From the NCBI GenBank assembly GCA_954871525.1, contig OX940864.1, positions 17,974,001 through 18,038,000 of the forward strand: 64,000 nt of DNA. The letters are read 5' to 3'. This DNA comes from Parietaria judaica (taxonomy: Eukaryota > Streptophyta > Magnoliopsida > Rosales > Urticaceae). Made by a program: the position numbers and the translations under genes. Every line of letters begins with the position of its first letter. Within the stretch, counting starts at the first letter, position 1. The notes below the pieces were generated by a model. It was not told the DNA's origin and searched no databases. It saw only the letters and a list, made by a program, of their open reading frames with translations. Positions 11,806 through 24,154 of the stretch are shown here, piece by piece.

Positions 11806-12813
11806 TAGGGCTGTGCATAAAACCCGAAAATGCGGGTTTTAAACCGAAACCGGACCGAATCTGATTTTAAAAAACCGAAACCGAATTAAAACCGGGTTAA
11901 ACCGAAACCGAATTTTTCAAAACCCGCAACCGGAATAAACCGGTTCCGGGTTCCGGGTTTTGAGTTATAAAAACCGGAACCCGGTTAGTAGGTTACTAAA
12001 ATCCGGTTTTTTAATTAAATATTTAATTTATATTTATAATTTTTAAACTATTAGTCTGAAAAAAAAAGAAAAAAAACGACATTGTAATTTGTACCTCACC
12101 CAAATAAATCTACGACATCATTTACAAAATTAGGGCTTCATTTTCTTTTTCTCTTCTCTCTATAGACTCTACTCTCTATTCTCTCTCTACCGCCGCTCTC
12201 GCCCTTTTCTCGCTCGCTCGCCGCTTGCGCCCTTTCCCTCTCCTTTCTCTCGCCTTGCCGTTGCGGCTCTCCACAGCGGCTCTGCCATCGACGATATGTT
12301 CTCAGCCCCTCTCGCCTTGCCGTCGCGGCTCTCCACAACGCCTCTGCCATCGACGATATCTTCTCTCCCCCTTCAAATATGTTGTTGCTGCTTCCATCGA
12401 CGATATGTTGTTGCTGTTGTTATTGGTTTTGATCTGCTAAATCTTGCTATTTCTGATTTGTAATCTCTACTTGAGTGAGGCCCTTTCCGTGCCATACACT
12501 TGAGTTGGAATCAAATGATGAGTATGGATTTAAAACTCACGATGGTCATCTGAGATTTGTTTTTTGATGTTAATGCAAAACTTCTGATGATTTTTTTTGT
12601 ATTTGATTGCGACTCGTTCTGTTTATTGTTGTTGATTGTTGCTGTGTTTTTTTTATATATATATATATAAATTCGGGTTCGGGTTTTTAATCCGGGTTTT
12701 AAAATCAAAACCGGGTAATTACCCGAACCCGGATTTCCGGGTTTTCACTTTTAAAATCCAGTTTCGGGTTTTCGAGTTAAAAAAAACGGGTTTTTAACCC
12801 GATTTCAGCCCTA
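11806..12813. mobile_element. Non-autonomous hAT-type element, copy 2
   Basis: The ends TAGGGCTG and CAGCCCTA are inverted, with flanks AATAAGGA (11798-11805) and AATAAGGG (12814-12821), a 7/8 match to an 8-bp duplication. Subterminal zones repeat AAACCGAAACC, AACCCGG and CGGGTTTT. A pyrimidine-rich centre (12140-12350) gives Arg-, Ser- and Glu-rich frames on both strands that look like low-complexity translation, not genes. Confidence 0.85.
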
Positions 12814-13281
12814 AATAAGGGAAACAGGAAAAAGGAAAAAAAAAGGAAAAAAGATTACTGAACTAATAATCACAAATATTCAACATATAAAGTTTAATTA
12901 AAACATAAATACTTCACTAATAATAATAAATGAAGCAGTAAAACAAAAACAAAAAATACAAAGAAGAGAAATCGCAACTTGTGCATGAAGAGTTGCAGCT
13001 CGTCAATCTAAATTGGCATAGAAAGCTATTTAGAGAAAATGCGTGAATATAACTAACATCATTCCCAGTTGCATTATGATGAGAATGAACCTAACAAAAT
13101 GTATCAAGGAAAATATATATATATATATATATATATAGCGTGATAATCTTTGGTGCGAGAGTATCCATGTGCAAAGTATCTATACCCACAAAGATACAGA
13201 CGATAACTTCAGGAGAGGATAGGTTTCGACCTTGAAACAGAGGGGAGAATCAAGATGAGTACAAAATCGTGCCGGAATGAG

Positions 13282-13331
<50 letters not shown>

Positions 13332-16300
13332 CAATTTAATTTCTAGAAGCAATCAGAAATACATAATCAGATTTTAAAAATAAAAAAAAAATTATTGAAA
13401 TTAACCGAGTGGAAATCATTTCAAAGAAAAAACTACTTAAGATCCTTAATGAGCGAATAAAAAATTCATTTAAATTAACCGAGTGGAAATCATTTCAAAA
13501 TCATTTCAAAGAAAAAACTATTTAAGATCCTTAATGGGCAAATTCACATTGTCGGCAATGTGGTAACCATAATCTCCAAAAAGTTTCCATTTCATAACAT
13601 CTTTCATAGGTAACTCCACAAATAGGCATCGCTGCATTTTCAAATTCAAGCGCAAGATTATACAAAATCTCTGATCATCAAGACATTGTATTAACCCTAA
13701 ATATTATTAATTGCATAAATTATTCATAAGCTTCAAACCCTTTGAAATTAGAAATTACAAAAAATTACCTAATCTGCCCCTGAAGCTTCATATTGCTCTC
13801 TTTCAAGTTCCAATATTTCGAGATCCTTTTTCGTTCTCTGTACATGGAAGTTCATAATAGCCTATAAAAAAACATACCCTACACACAGACATATGCACAC
13901 AAATAGCTACAGAGAGGAACACCAGACCACCTAGTGCTTGCTCTTTCGATCAATCCTTATAGTTATTTGATAATCGATAACTAATCGAGAATAATAATAC
14001 CACAGAAAACAAACCTTCCAGAAACTTATGAGAAATAAACCATAGACTTCGAAAAAGACAGCTTCTCTAGAAATTATACGTGGTCTTCGTCTTCGATTGA
14101 CTGGAATGCCACTTCATGTATTAGCATGCAAATATATTTGACCGTGAGAGGGAGTGTAATTGCTACTCTGGAGAGAGGCAAGAGAACATTTAGCGACATT
14201 ATAACATAAAAATGAGATGTTATATTTTAGAAGTTGTAGATAAACTTATCACATAAATATTTGTTGTTATATTAAAAACTTATACTCTTAACTCTCTTCC
14301 TATCGCAAGGGTCAGCCTCCTTGAGTTTCTATTGAAGATCAAGAAGGCAACCATCAGAACTCACAATTATACGTTAGACCAAACTATCCAAAAACCAAAC
14401 ACAATGTGCCAACAAAAATTCTAAACATCTTTCTAATTACAATATGTCAAATTAAAATACCAAACAACAAATCTTGGATCACAAATTTTCAAAGTGAGAA
14501 ATATTTCAAACAATTTAAATTAACATTCCAATAAAATTTCAGACACCTTCAACACTAAAATAGACTCAGACATGATCAAGAAAATGTACTTGCACGTTGA
14601 ATTAAATCTTAGACTCAATTATGATGTTGGGGAACTTTTGAGTTTACAGTATGATGAATTTTTTTATTAAATCTTAGACTCAAGCAACAGGAAAAAAAAT
14701 CATTCCTAACCCCTCTTATCAATGGCCACAAAAACCAACCCAACAGAAGAAAAAACAAACCGAATTCTCAACTGAGAAACAGAAACTGTAGTTCCAAGTT
14801 CCAATATTGCTTCAAACACATAATAAACAAATTTAAAATCTCAAAAAGAAAAACCTCAATCGCAGATCCGTAGTCGAGGCGACAGCGAGATAACGCACTG
14901 TATTTTCTATTTGGGGCAGCAATGAGTCAAAGCTGAGACAACAATTAGACGAGCCGAGGCAATCATGAGTCGATACATCTGTGATGGTGAAGATGAAAAT
15001 GAAAATATGTTTGGTTAATCTAAAAAAATTCCAAATCCAAATTCAATTAAACATAGATAGAGAATATGACTTTTATAAGTATTTAATTAGGAGGTTTATA
15101 TAGATAACAAAAATTATACTAAAGTAGATCGTGACACTTATCCTTGAAATCATAATTTGATTCATAAGTTTGTAGTTTCTAAATGCAAACAATTTTATAC
15201 AAGGCTTAGTATATTAAGAAATAAGAATGACTGATTCTTATTTCTGTGTACAGTTTCAGACAATGAAACATTGCTAACAACATTTTTTTAGAGCTTTTAA
15301 GATTTTCCCTTAAATCTTGAAGAAGCAAATGAAGACCAACCCGAAGAAATCAACGTAAATTTTTTTTATCTGTTTTGGCACCCCTATGTATATTTCCACT
15401 ATTCCACGTATATAAACCGCATAGATAGTTTAAACTTTTGATACTTTCTTAACTTTTTTATCATTTTATTAAAAAGTATTTGGATAAAGACGTAAAAAAA
15501 AGACCTTACAATTCATCAACCAAGAAATAAAAATTTGTGCTATTCAATCAAACATTCATTGAAAATGACACTCACCGAATAACTACAGAGAAGCAAATCA
15601 CGGTCCGACACAAAAGAGGATGTTTCGTCAGAGTGCAAGACATAGGCTGTAAAGATCTGGAGAGCCGAAGAACACAAATATAATTAGGGGGATATCTAAA
15701 CATATCCAAATTCCAAAACTCACCTCATATTTTCGTGGTAGTTGGTGGTAATCAGTAAGTGAAGATATTAGTCAAGATAGAACTTTTAACATGATTTCCA
15801 GGTTTCTAAGTGACTAACAATTCCTTCAAAAACTAACAATGAGCACTTGATCATTTATAAAATTATTCACATCAGCCACATGCCCTTAATCATATTCATA
15901 AAAAAAAAGCATATTTATACAGATATAGAAAATTCATAAATTCCCTCACTTTAAGAGGATGATCATAACTGCGTAAAAGACTCTATTTTAAAATCAACTG
16001 AATATAACTATCGAATGACTACTACCTTCCAACCAGTAAGAACAATTAGCATAGTAGCGATTGAAGCCGGAAGAATTTCGGTCTAGATTATGACTCAAAT
16101 AACTAAAGAAGTTTCGGACACAGTACCTGCAAAATAAAAGCAAAATTAATAAGACCCAAAAATTAATTATATCCACTACTGCAAACATAGTAATATTTTT
16201 TTTCTTCCTGAAAGTTAAGATTCAAAATCACTACTTTAAATATGAATTAAGTATTAACAAGATTAAGAAGATCAATCACAACTCACCAGTCTCTACTTCT

Positions 16301-16539
16301 GATCTCTCTTTATGGTTTCCTAACAACACAAAATCGTTCAATTAAGTGAAGAAAATTTTGCATATTTCGATCGTACATTGATGGCATAACCTTGAAAAAG
16401 TTTCTTACAGTTGCCGGAAAATTAAAAAGCAGATAACAAAAAGAAACACCATAGTATTTTATTTTTATTTTTTATTTTTGTAAAACACCATACCAAAAGA
16501 AACCGAAATATTTATGATAAGTGTTGAGTTTGGCGAGAT

Positions 16540-16790
16540 GAAATAGCGAAGGCTGGCTGAGGAGAGATTCGTAGGAAATACCAGGTCGGAGTCGTGGAGG
16601 CAGAGCTTGAAGCACACATTGTATATCATCACTGCTACGGTTGGCATTGCTCTTCTTCAATTCAAAATCGGTGGTTCTTGGATTGGATTAGATCGAATCC
16701 AATTGCCAATCATGGGGATCACATAGGATTTGGGCTCCTGGCTATTCGAGTTAGCCTCTGAAGATGATGGGATGCTTTCAAATCCAATTT
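16540..16790 (-). other. Candidate captured exon fragment inside the inner Helitron
   Basis: This segment is noticeably richer in GC than its neighbours. On the minus strand it has an open stretch containing SSDDIQCVLQALPPRLRPG. There is no complete start or splice structure, and I do not recognise the source. Helitrons often carry host gene pieces, so capture is a reasonable inference, but an ordinary chance frame is not excluded. Confidence 0.3.
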
Positions 16791-17789
16791 AAGGGAGAAA
16801 GAGAGAAATAAACGTTTTTTCAATGGATTGAAGATGATCTTGGAAAGCATCTCTCACTTTATTTATAGTGTTTTTGTCGTTTTAACCGAAGAGGTGCAGG
16901 GTAGTTAGTTATTTTACTGAAGGGAGACGACGAATGAACCACACATAGATACTTACTGAGACAGAGAATGAAGTGTTGCATTTGTTTAGAAGAGACACAA
17001 CGACCGAACCACAAATACATCTATTAGATTTTTTTTTAATTAAAAATAATTCAAGAAATGGAGAAAAAAGAATGAGGCTAAAATTGTTGTTTTTTTTTTG
17101 ACCCTAGTTATTTTGCTTTTATATATATAGATTATGTTGCGTTGTTTAACATGGAATACTTCATACGAAGTTTTTTTTTTTTTTTTTTATGAATACTACA
17201 GGTTTTTTTTTTAATGAGTATCATAATTATCAATTGAAAGACAGACCTTTGATCTTTCATATTCTAAGATAAATGTTAAGACTTTTGATTTCTCTTATTT
17301 ATGAGTAAATTCATTTATTTGTATTTATGTCAAGTGTAAATTAAAGTTATGTCTTTTCATCTTATTTTTACTACTTTATAAATAGAGTCTTTGGGTGATG
17401 AAAATTACACAAACAAAAAATACATATTTATAATCCTCTTTCCTTATTCTCTAGAATGAATATTATAAAAAATACTATCGTGTTGGTAAGTTTGCATCAA
17501 TTCCATTTGTCCCACAAACTCTTTTCTAATGTTTATTTAGACTATGTGTTAATTGCTATATTATAGGTTTCATTTTGCGTGGCCACAACTTTTTTTTTTA
17601 TATATATATTACAAAATTAAAAAATTTATATGTCTAATGATTTTTTATGTTTGTATTTTAAGAGGGGTCCTATTCCACTAAAAATTTTAACCAGGTAAAA
17701 AAACGTATATGAAGCTTTCTATATGAATATTGGCTTATGAACAAAGTATATTATAAATTTAATTTTCATTGTTTAATTGGCTTTAGGTT

Positions 17790-18130
17790 ACTAATGGCAA
17801 GCGCATATTGTCGATAGCGTCTTCCCCTTCGACAGCGGCAGTTTGTTCAATGCCATCGCCGCTGCTTTTTACGGCACCGGATCTACTCTGTATCATTCCG
17901 TGCACATTGCATTGCAAACCCAATGCAGATCGTTGCTAATCTGCAAAGTCAGAATTCACTATTGAAAAAACGAAAGCTAGAGTGAAGAAGCAACACGAAG
18001 AAGCGATGCTTTTGTTTTTTGCCTGTACTGGCTCTTCCACCAATGCACCCGTGAGTCGAGACTCATATGCAGCGGGAGGAGGCTCGGATGAAGCATTTCG
18101 TCGTTGTGGCTATCTTCTTTAATGGTATCA
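17790..18130 (+). other. GC-richer unidentified segment in the outer Helitron
   Basis: It has a balanced base composition against an AT-rich background. One frame contains FPFDSGSLFNAIAAAFYGTG and then stops; another has MQREEARMKHFVVVAIFFNG. The frames are broken and no family is recognised. It may be a captured or decayed coding fragment. Confidence 0.3.
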
Positions 18131-18172
18131 GTATATCTCTCCTCACACAATTTTCTTGAGTTTTTTTATTTA

Positions 18173-18972
18173 GGGTTAATTGCGGCAATAATGCACAACC
18201 TTTGTTCAACAGGGGTTTTAGGTCCCCAACCTTTCAAAGTGTGGGAAAAAATACACAACGTTTGTTGTATGTAAAATCCGTTGGTCCTTCCGTTAGGGAT
18301 GTTAAATTCTGCTGATGTGGCATTGTTAAACTGTCAAATGGACTGTCAACTTGTAATATTAATTACATAACCTAATTAATAAGAATAAATTAAATCATAT
18401 TTTAATTATGATTCAAAAAATAAATTAAAACTCTAAATTAACGAGCAATACTTATTTAACGCGTACTTCCTATTTTTAAACTCGTGCTTCAATATTATTC
18501 ACATCTTTACTATGTCGTTTTTTAAATTACAGTTGTTTTTAATAATCGGTCGTTTTTTCCAAAATTTTAGTCGTTTATAATAAACTGTTGTTATGTAATC
18601 TTTGCAAATTTTAGTCGTGTTTAATAATCCGTCGTTTTTCAAAATTTTAGTCATGTTCGACGAAGAGTCTGTTAGATTTTTAGAGGGAATAAAAATTATT
18701 TATTTAATTTAAAGTATTAATTTATTTTTTGAATCATAATTAAAATCTGATTTAATTTATTCTTATTAATTAAGTTATGTAATTAATATTGCAAGTTGGC
18801 AGTTCATTTGGCAGTTTAACGTTGCCACATCAGCAGAATTTAACATCCCTAACGGAAGGACCAACGGATTTTACGTTCAACAAACGTTGTGTATTTTTTC
18901 CCACACTTTGAAAGGATGGGGACCTAAAACCCCTGTTGACCAAAGGTTGTGCATTATTGCCACAATTAACCC
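18173..18972. mobile_element. Mutator-type MITE with long inverted repeats
   Basis: The ends begin GGGTTAATTG and end CAATTAACCC. The arms stay nearly complementary for well over 150 bp and also contain ACGGAAGGACCAACGGATTT. The flanks are an exact 9-bp duplication TTTTATTTA (18164-18172 and 18973-18981), as expected for Mutator-like elements. The AT-rich middle has several GTCGTTT words. No transposase is encoded. It lies within the outer Helitron. Confidence 0.9.
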
Positions 18973-18981
18973 TTTTATTTA

Positions 18982-21090
18982 TTTATTTATTTATATATAC
19001 CTTTGGAAAAGATAATTTGGGACTTGGCTGGTTTTGGTTTTTTTTTTTTTTTTTTCTCTTTCTAAAACCGTAGGTACAATTTTGGAATTGAAATTATATC
19101 GTCTTATGTTTTCTGGTTTTTACTTTCTTTGTTATTAAGGCTGGAGATTAATTTCAAAATATTTTCATTGCGGATCTATTATTAAGGTTGTAACTTTTAA
19201 GTGAGTTTATATACTTTTTATTTTCTTTTTTAATTCGTATTTCTTATCTTTATTTTTTAATTCACAGCAAAATTAGCTTAGTTAGATATTCAAATTATTT
19301 AAGTTTATATTGACATTTCTATTAGTATTGGGTTTTTTAGATAACTTTGGAGCTGTTTTATTGGTCACAACTTTGTGATTTTGGATTTGCCCATGCAATG
19401 TCTAAAAGTGTATAGTTTTATTTTTCAGTCCTTAATTACACTATTTATATGTTTTCCCTTATTAGATGTGCAAATGATTTATATGAGTCTCTTATTTTAT
19501 GAAATTAATGAGCGTAAAAATCAATTCAAGAAATTTAGGAAAATAATAAAATGATTAACAAACAAGTAAGAACATAAGAGCAATAATGAGAAAAAGAAAA
19601 TAACTATATGTAGCTTGTGTATTTTAACTTAACCATGGCTGCCATGACATATGACATCTACCGTTTATTCTTCACATATCCCATGTTATTCGTGAACATG
19701 ATATATAATTTGTATATTTACAAGTAGCATTTCATGTTTAGTTTTCTTTTGTCTTTCAGCTATCTATCGTTTCTTCACTGTGATTATATGTGATTCTTTT
19801 TCCGGTAGCATTTTTTCAGTCGAAAGTTGGTGAGCATATATATGATCCCTCCTTCTCGGCAAGTAAAAGGGTTCCTTTATATATATACATATATACATGC
19901 AAATCTGACATTTTTTAAAAAAATATTATGTAAATAATTATTTTAGAAAATGAATTTGATTGAGCATATTTGTAGTGACGTCCAGAAAATGTAAAAAAGT
20001 CTGACAGTACGCGCCTCAAAACAATATCGTAGTGCTTGAACTTTTTGAAATATTCATATGTGCAAAGAGAAGTTAAATAGGAAAACTTGAGAGCATTAAA
20101 AATATCTATATTAGGCAAGGGAGTTTTTATGCGTGTGTACTTTAATAAAGTTGCAATTATGTATTTGCAAATTACAATATATTTTTTTGTTTATATTGTG
20201 TCTTTAAATATCTTTTTTTTTTATTATTTTAATTCATAAAACTAAATAAATTTAGATACCAATGCTACTAATAATTGTTAATTGATAACTCGATTATGAC
20301 AACAAGTCTATTAATGCAAAAAGAATCTTTATTTCGATGACTTAAATAGATTCTACATAATAAGAGGTATTTCATAACCATTGACCATGATTCACATAAG
20401 AGTTATTCAATGATTTGATTAGAACAGAAGAAAATGCTAATATAATTTTTTTCTATTAATCAATTTAAAAATAAGTTAAGTTTAGTGAATGTGGATATCG
20501 GAAACAACAAATGGTAAAAGTAACAAAGCTAATTAGCAAGCATGTGATGACTATCCTTGGGAGAGTATTAAAAGTAAATATTTGCTTTCTTTGTTTGTGA
20601 TGATTAATGTATCTTATTAATTACCATGTTACTAATTAATTTTGCACTCTAATTAAATTTCCTACATTTTTAAGTTGATAAAACCAAGCGAAGTGGATTA
20701 AAACCAAAATACTGAGCAAATTGTCTGTTAATGCAAAAAAAAAAAAAAAACTCAATAGACGATTATTTTTATAAGTTTTCGCCTTTTTTTGTTTTGGTGA
20801 AAACTATATAACTTTTCTTTGAAAACCTATAACTACCAAAATATTGATTATAAAAGGCATAGGGAATAAGATATTGTTAAAAAATTACATAAACAGATTT
20901 CAACATCTAATAATAGACTAATATGGATTTCAAAAGTACTTTGTAAGGACCTTAACATGAGCGTGCATGCAATTTACAAAGAACAATTACGTGTATATAT
21001 ATCATATCTACAAAAATGGAGAGTGAATTAACTAATAGTTAATTCAAATTACAATCTAAATAATAAAAGGACAAGTTTTTTTCATTCAAA
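18982..21090. other. AT-rich Helitron interior, no gene seen
   Basis: Long AT-rich DNA with T-runs and no coding signal that I can support. The short frames here have no family features. Confidence 0.5.
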
Positions 21091-21845
21091 TTTACTAACA
21101 TATTCTCTCGCCACCCCGCATAAACAATAAGTTTTTTTTTTTTTTTTTTTAGGATTTTCTATATATATATATTCAATTGTTGATATTAATGCAGGGATTT
21201 ACCATGTTTATATTCAATAATAAAAGTGAGAATAATATTAACAGAAAATTCGAGCTTTTTATATTCGCCATTGCGGTTAAACAATAGAGTTTTTATTAGG
21301 ATTTTCTATATATTTAATTGTTGTTATTACTAATGTAGGTTTTCACCATGTTTATATTTAATAATAAAAATTAGAATAATATTAAAAAATTGACCTTTTT
21401 TTTTTATTCGGCGTGGATATTGGTCTTCTATTAAAATACGCTCAAATTCAGACATATCTTCTCGCCAACATGCATATAAAATATAGATTTTATTAGGTTT
21501 TCTACATATTTAATTGTTGTTATTATTAATGTAGGTTTTTACTATGTTTATATTCAATAATACAAGGGAGAGTAATATCAGCAAAAACTTCGAGCTATAT
21601 TTGACCTGAATGTTGGTCTTCTAATTAAAATACATTCAAATTCACAAAAATATTTTCTCGCCATTGCACATAATCAATAGAGCTTTTAGTAGTATTTTCT
21701 ATATATTTAATTGTTGTTATTATTTATGTAGATTTTTACCATGTTTATATTTAATAATAAACCCGAGAATAATATCAACAAAAAATTTTGAGCTTTTTAT
21801 ATTCGGCGTGAATGTTGATCTTCGGATTAAAATACAATCTAAAAA
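21091..21845. repeat. Minisatellite of about four ~195-bp units near the Helitron 3' end
   Basis: Each unit has the same order: TCTCGCCA, a GCATAA-like word, AATAGAG, TTTTCTATATATTTAATTG, ATGTAGGTTTTACCATG, TTCAATAATA, GAGAATAAT, then a TCGAGCTTTTTATATTC or TTGGTCTTC segment. Units start near 21100, 21262, 21459 and 21652. Arrays just inside the 3' hairpin are common in non-autonomous Helitrons. Confidence 0.8.
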
Positions 21846-21896
21846 ATAAAATTGAGAAAAAAAAATTCATCCAAATTATCTAAAATATTGTATCGT

Positions 21897-21926
21897 CACC
21901 GCGTGAAGCGCGGTGCCGTCCACTAT
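21897..21926 (+). other. Helitron 3' hairpin and terminus
   Basis: CACCGCG TGAAG CGCGGTG can form a GC-rich stem-loop, followed by CCGTCCACTAT. The inner Helitron has the same structure at 11108-11140 on the other strand. Confidence 0.75.
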
Positions 21927-22936
21927 TAAGACTTAAGAGGATGACTCAACCCTAAAATAATAACTCGATACCTAAATGCTAAATCATCAAAACGGCTAAT
22001 GTCATAAAAGCTGAGTTTGTTTCAATAAAAAGAATCAATTCAATTTATAACAACGAAGATGGAGGAGGGAAACAAGTCATAAAATCGGATTTGAAGTTGC
22101 CCACCATCTTCTTCGCAAAGACCAGCGACTTAATATGGAGCCTTTCACATTGGTTTTTTGGTCCCAATGCCATAACAATTACAAATTTGTAAGATTAAAT
22201 AAATAATAGTGAGAGAAGAGAAACATAATATTTTGTATGATTACACAAATGTGCATATCTTGGCCTCTTAGGAAAGAAATCGGCTTTGCAATGTTTGTTG
22301 TGCCAATTGAATGGTTCTACTTTGACACTAATTATTGATACATAGACTTTTTTATACATATGGGTTGAGTAAATTACTATCTTTTGCATTTTAAATCCTA
22401 TATGATTAATTCTCGTTGAATATATAGGGTTGTAAAGGAATGACTTGTTTGTTGGCTAATTGAAGTGCCTTTGAAACAAACATTCGTTTTATGAATTATT
22501 GCATTTGTGTTCACATCCTCCATAAGGTATGGATTTTAAAATGAAAATGTAAACTTTTATTATAATGTCTCTAAAATATGACATATATCTAAAAAAATAT
22601 GACTTATTCACTTATGTAGTAAACATTATTTACATTTCCATCGATTCAATTTGATAAATAATCAAGGTGATTAGATGCAATTGGTCAATTAATGAATATA
22701 GTCACTAGCTTAAGTATCGAAAATGCTAGATTTTGTATGTCTTACATTTTTATGTGATTAAAAAAATACAAGATGAATTGTCAATGATATTTTTATGTAT
22801 TAATGTATAACTCAAGAGTGAGAATATTTCAAAATATAGTAATTTATATAAAAATAAAAATAAAACTTAAAACTTAAAAAAAAGGATGAAATAATTTTAT
22901 TTTTGACTCAAAACTCTAAATTGCAAGTCATAGAAT
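21927..22936. other. Intergenic AT-rich DNA
   Basis: No gene is supported; short frames lack any family signal. The last eight bases (CATAGAAT) are probably the left duplication of the next element. Confidence 0.5.
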
Positions 22937-23610
22937 TAGGTGTACAATAGGGTCTTCGGTATCGGTTTTACATCTAAAAAGACTCGGACCCTATTATTCG
23001 GTTTTTTGAAATTGAAAACCAAAGACCCTATCTTTTAGAGCTAGAACCGTTGTACCGAAAACCTTATTTAGGACCGAAATTCGGTCCTAATTCGGTTTTG
23101 GACCAAAGTAGACTCTAATTTATAGTAAAAATATATATTGTAAAAATTTATCTTCATCAATAGTACTTTTTGATTTTTTATGACAAATAATGAATCAAAC
23201 GTATTTATTGCTTACAAGAAAATAACTATTTGTAATAAACGATTGCTTGACTTTTATTAACGATGTTGAATAACCGTTATAACCCAAGTAAAAACTAAAT
23301 TTTACGAACATTAAAATCCCAAACAATCATAAACAAAACATGAAAGAAAACAAATGTCTAGAATTAAAATTAATTTATTATGAAAGTTACCGTATTTTTA
23401 TATGAAATTATAATAAAATAAAAATTAATATTTAAAATGGGTCTTCGGTACCGGTTCTCAAAATTGAAACCGAATACCGAAGACCCAATGCGGTCCAAAT
23501 GGACCGAAGACCTTGTTTTATGGACCCGAACCCTATTATTCGGCTTTTAGGGTCTTCGGTAATAAGATTTTCAGTCGTACAATTAGATTATTTTTTTTTG
23601 TACACCCCTA
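22937..23610. mobile_element. Non-autonomous hAT-type element, copy 3, upstream of SYP71
   Basis: The left end TAGGTGTACAA and right end TGTACACCCCTA are inverted with a 2-base difference. The flanks CATAGAAT and CTTAGAAG match at 6 of 8. Subterminal repeats are GGGTCTTCGGT on one side and ACCGAAGACCC on the other. The middle is AT-rich and non-coding. It ends about 240 bp before the SYP71 start codon, so it may abut or overlap the promoter. Confidence 0.72.
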
Positions 23611-23852
23611 CTTAGAAGAAAGAAGAAGGAAAAATAAAAATAAAAAACACACTCACAAAAACAAAAGAAGAGAGTATATTCATAAACAAGGAGGAGTCGT
23701 TTTATTGAATAAAATTCCGTACAGGCTGTCGTTTCGATAATCTCTCTTTCTCTCTCCTCTGCTCTGCTCTGCTCTGCTGTGCTGTGATTGTGAATTTCGA
23801 GTCCGATCGGAGAAAAAGAGGGGAAAAATTAGGTCAGAGATTGAAGAAGAAG

Positions 23853-24117
23853 ATGAGTGTGATCGATATCTTGACGAGAGTCGATTCGATCTGCAAAAAG
23901 TACGACAAGTACGACGTCGACAAGCAGAGGGATCTCAACGTCTCCGGCGACGATGCCTTCGCTCGCCTCTACGCCGTCGTCGACTCCGACATCGATGCCG
24001 CTCTCCAGGTACAACCATTTTTTCCGATTTCGATTCCGATTCCGATTCGATCGCCATTTCGGGGATGAACTTCGCGTCTGATTTTGGGAATTGATGTAGT
24101 TAGGTGATTTTGAAAGT

Positions 24118-24154
<37 letters not shown>

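Larger units (their letters stand above)
11108..17131 (-). mobile_element. Inner non-autonomous Helitron
   Basis: Read on the minus strand it starts TCTATATATATAAAAGCA (at 17131) and ends with hairpin CACCGCGCGAAGCGCGGTG, then CCGGTCCACTAG (at 11108). It sits between A and T, has no target duplication and shows the TC...CTRR ends, all canonical for Helitrons. The sister tandem unit gives an internal empty site. Its 6.0 kb holds a hAT-type element (11806-12813), AT microsatellites (13113-13137, 13284-13331), short local duplications (13400-13540) and a GC-richer patch near 16540-16790 that may be captured DNA. No Rep or helicase domain is visible. Confidence 0.88.
10320..21926 (+). mobile_element. 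Outer non-autonomous Helitron (interrupted)
   Basis: The 5' end TCTATATATATATAAAAGCA follows an A. The 3' end has a strong hairpin (21897-21915, CACCGCGTGAAGCGCGGTG) about 10 bases before CCACTAT|T. The CTAT in place of canonical CTRR may be a point change. Both ends match those of the inner Helitron (11108-17131), so the two belong to one family. With the inner Helitron and the MITE at 18173 removed, about 4.8 kb remains, with internal tandem repeats and no Rep/helicase frame. Pairing this 5' end with this 3' end is inferred from order and orientation. Confidence 0.66.

Noticed and set aside
12138..12440. Arg/Glu-rich or Ser/Leu-rich frames
   Set aside because: Translations of the pyrimidine-rich centre of a hAT-type element; no domain and frames on both strands.
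21091..21845. CRISPR-like repeat array
   Set aside because: The units are long, degenerate and without unique spacers, in a eukaryotic Helitron.
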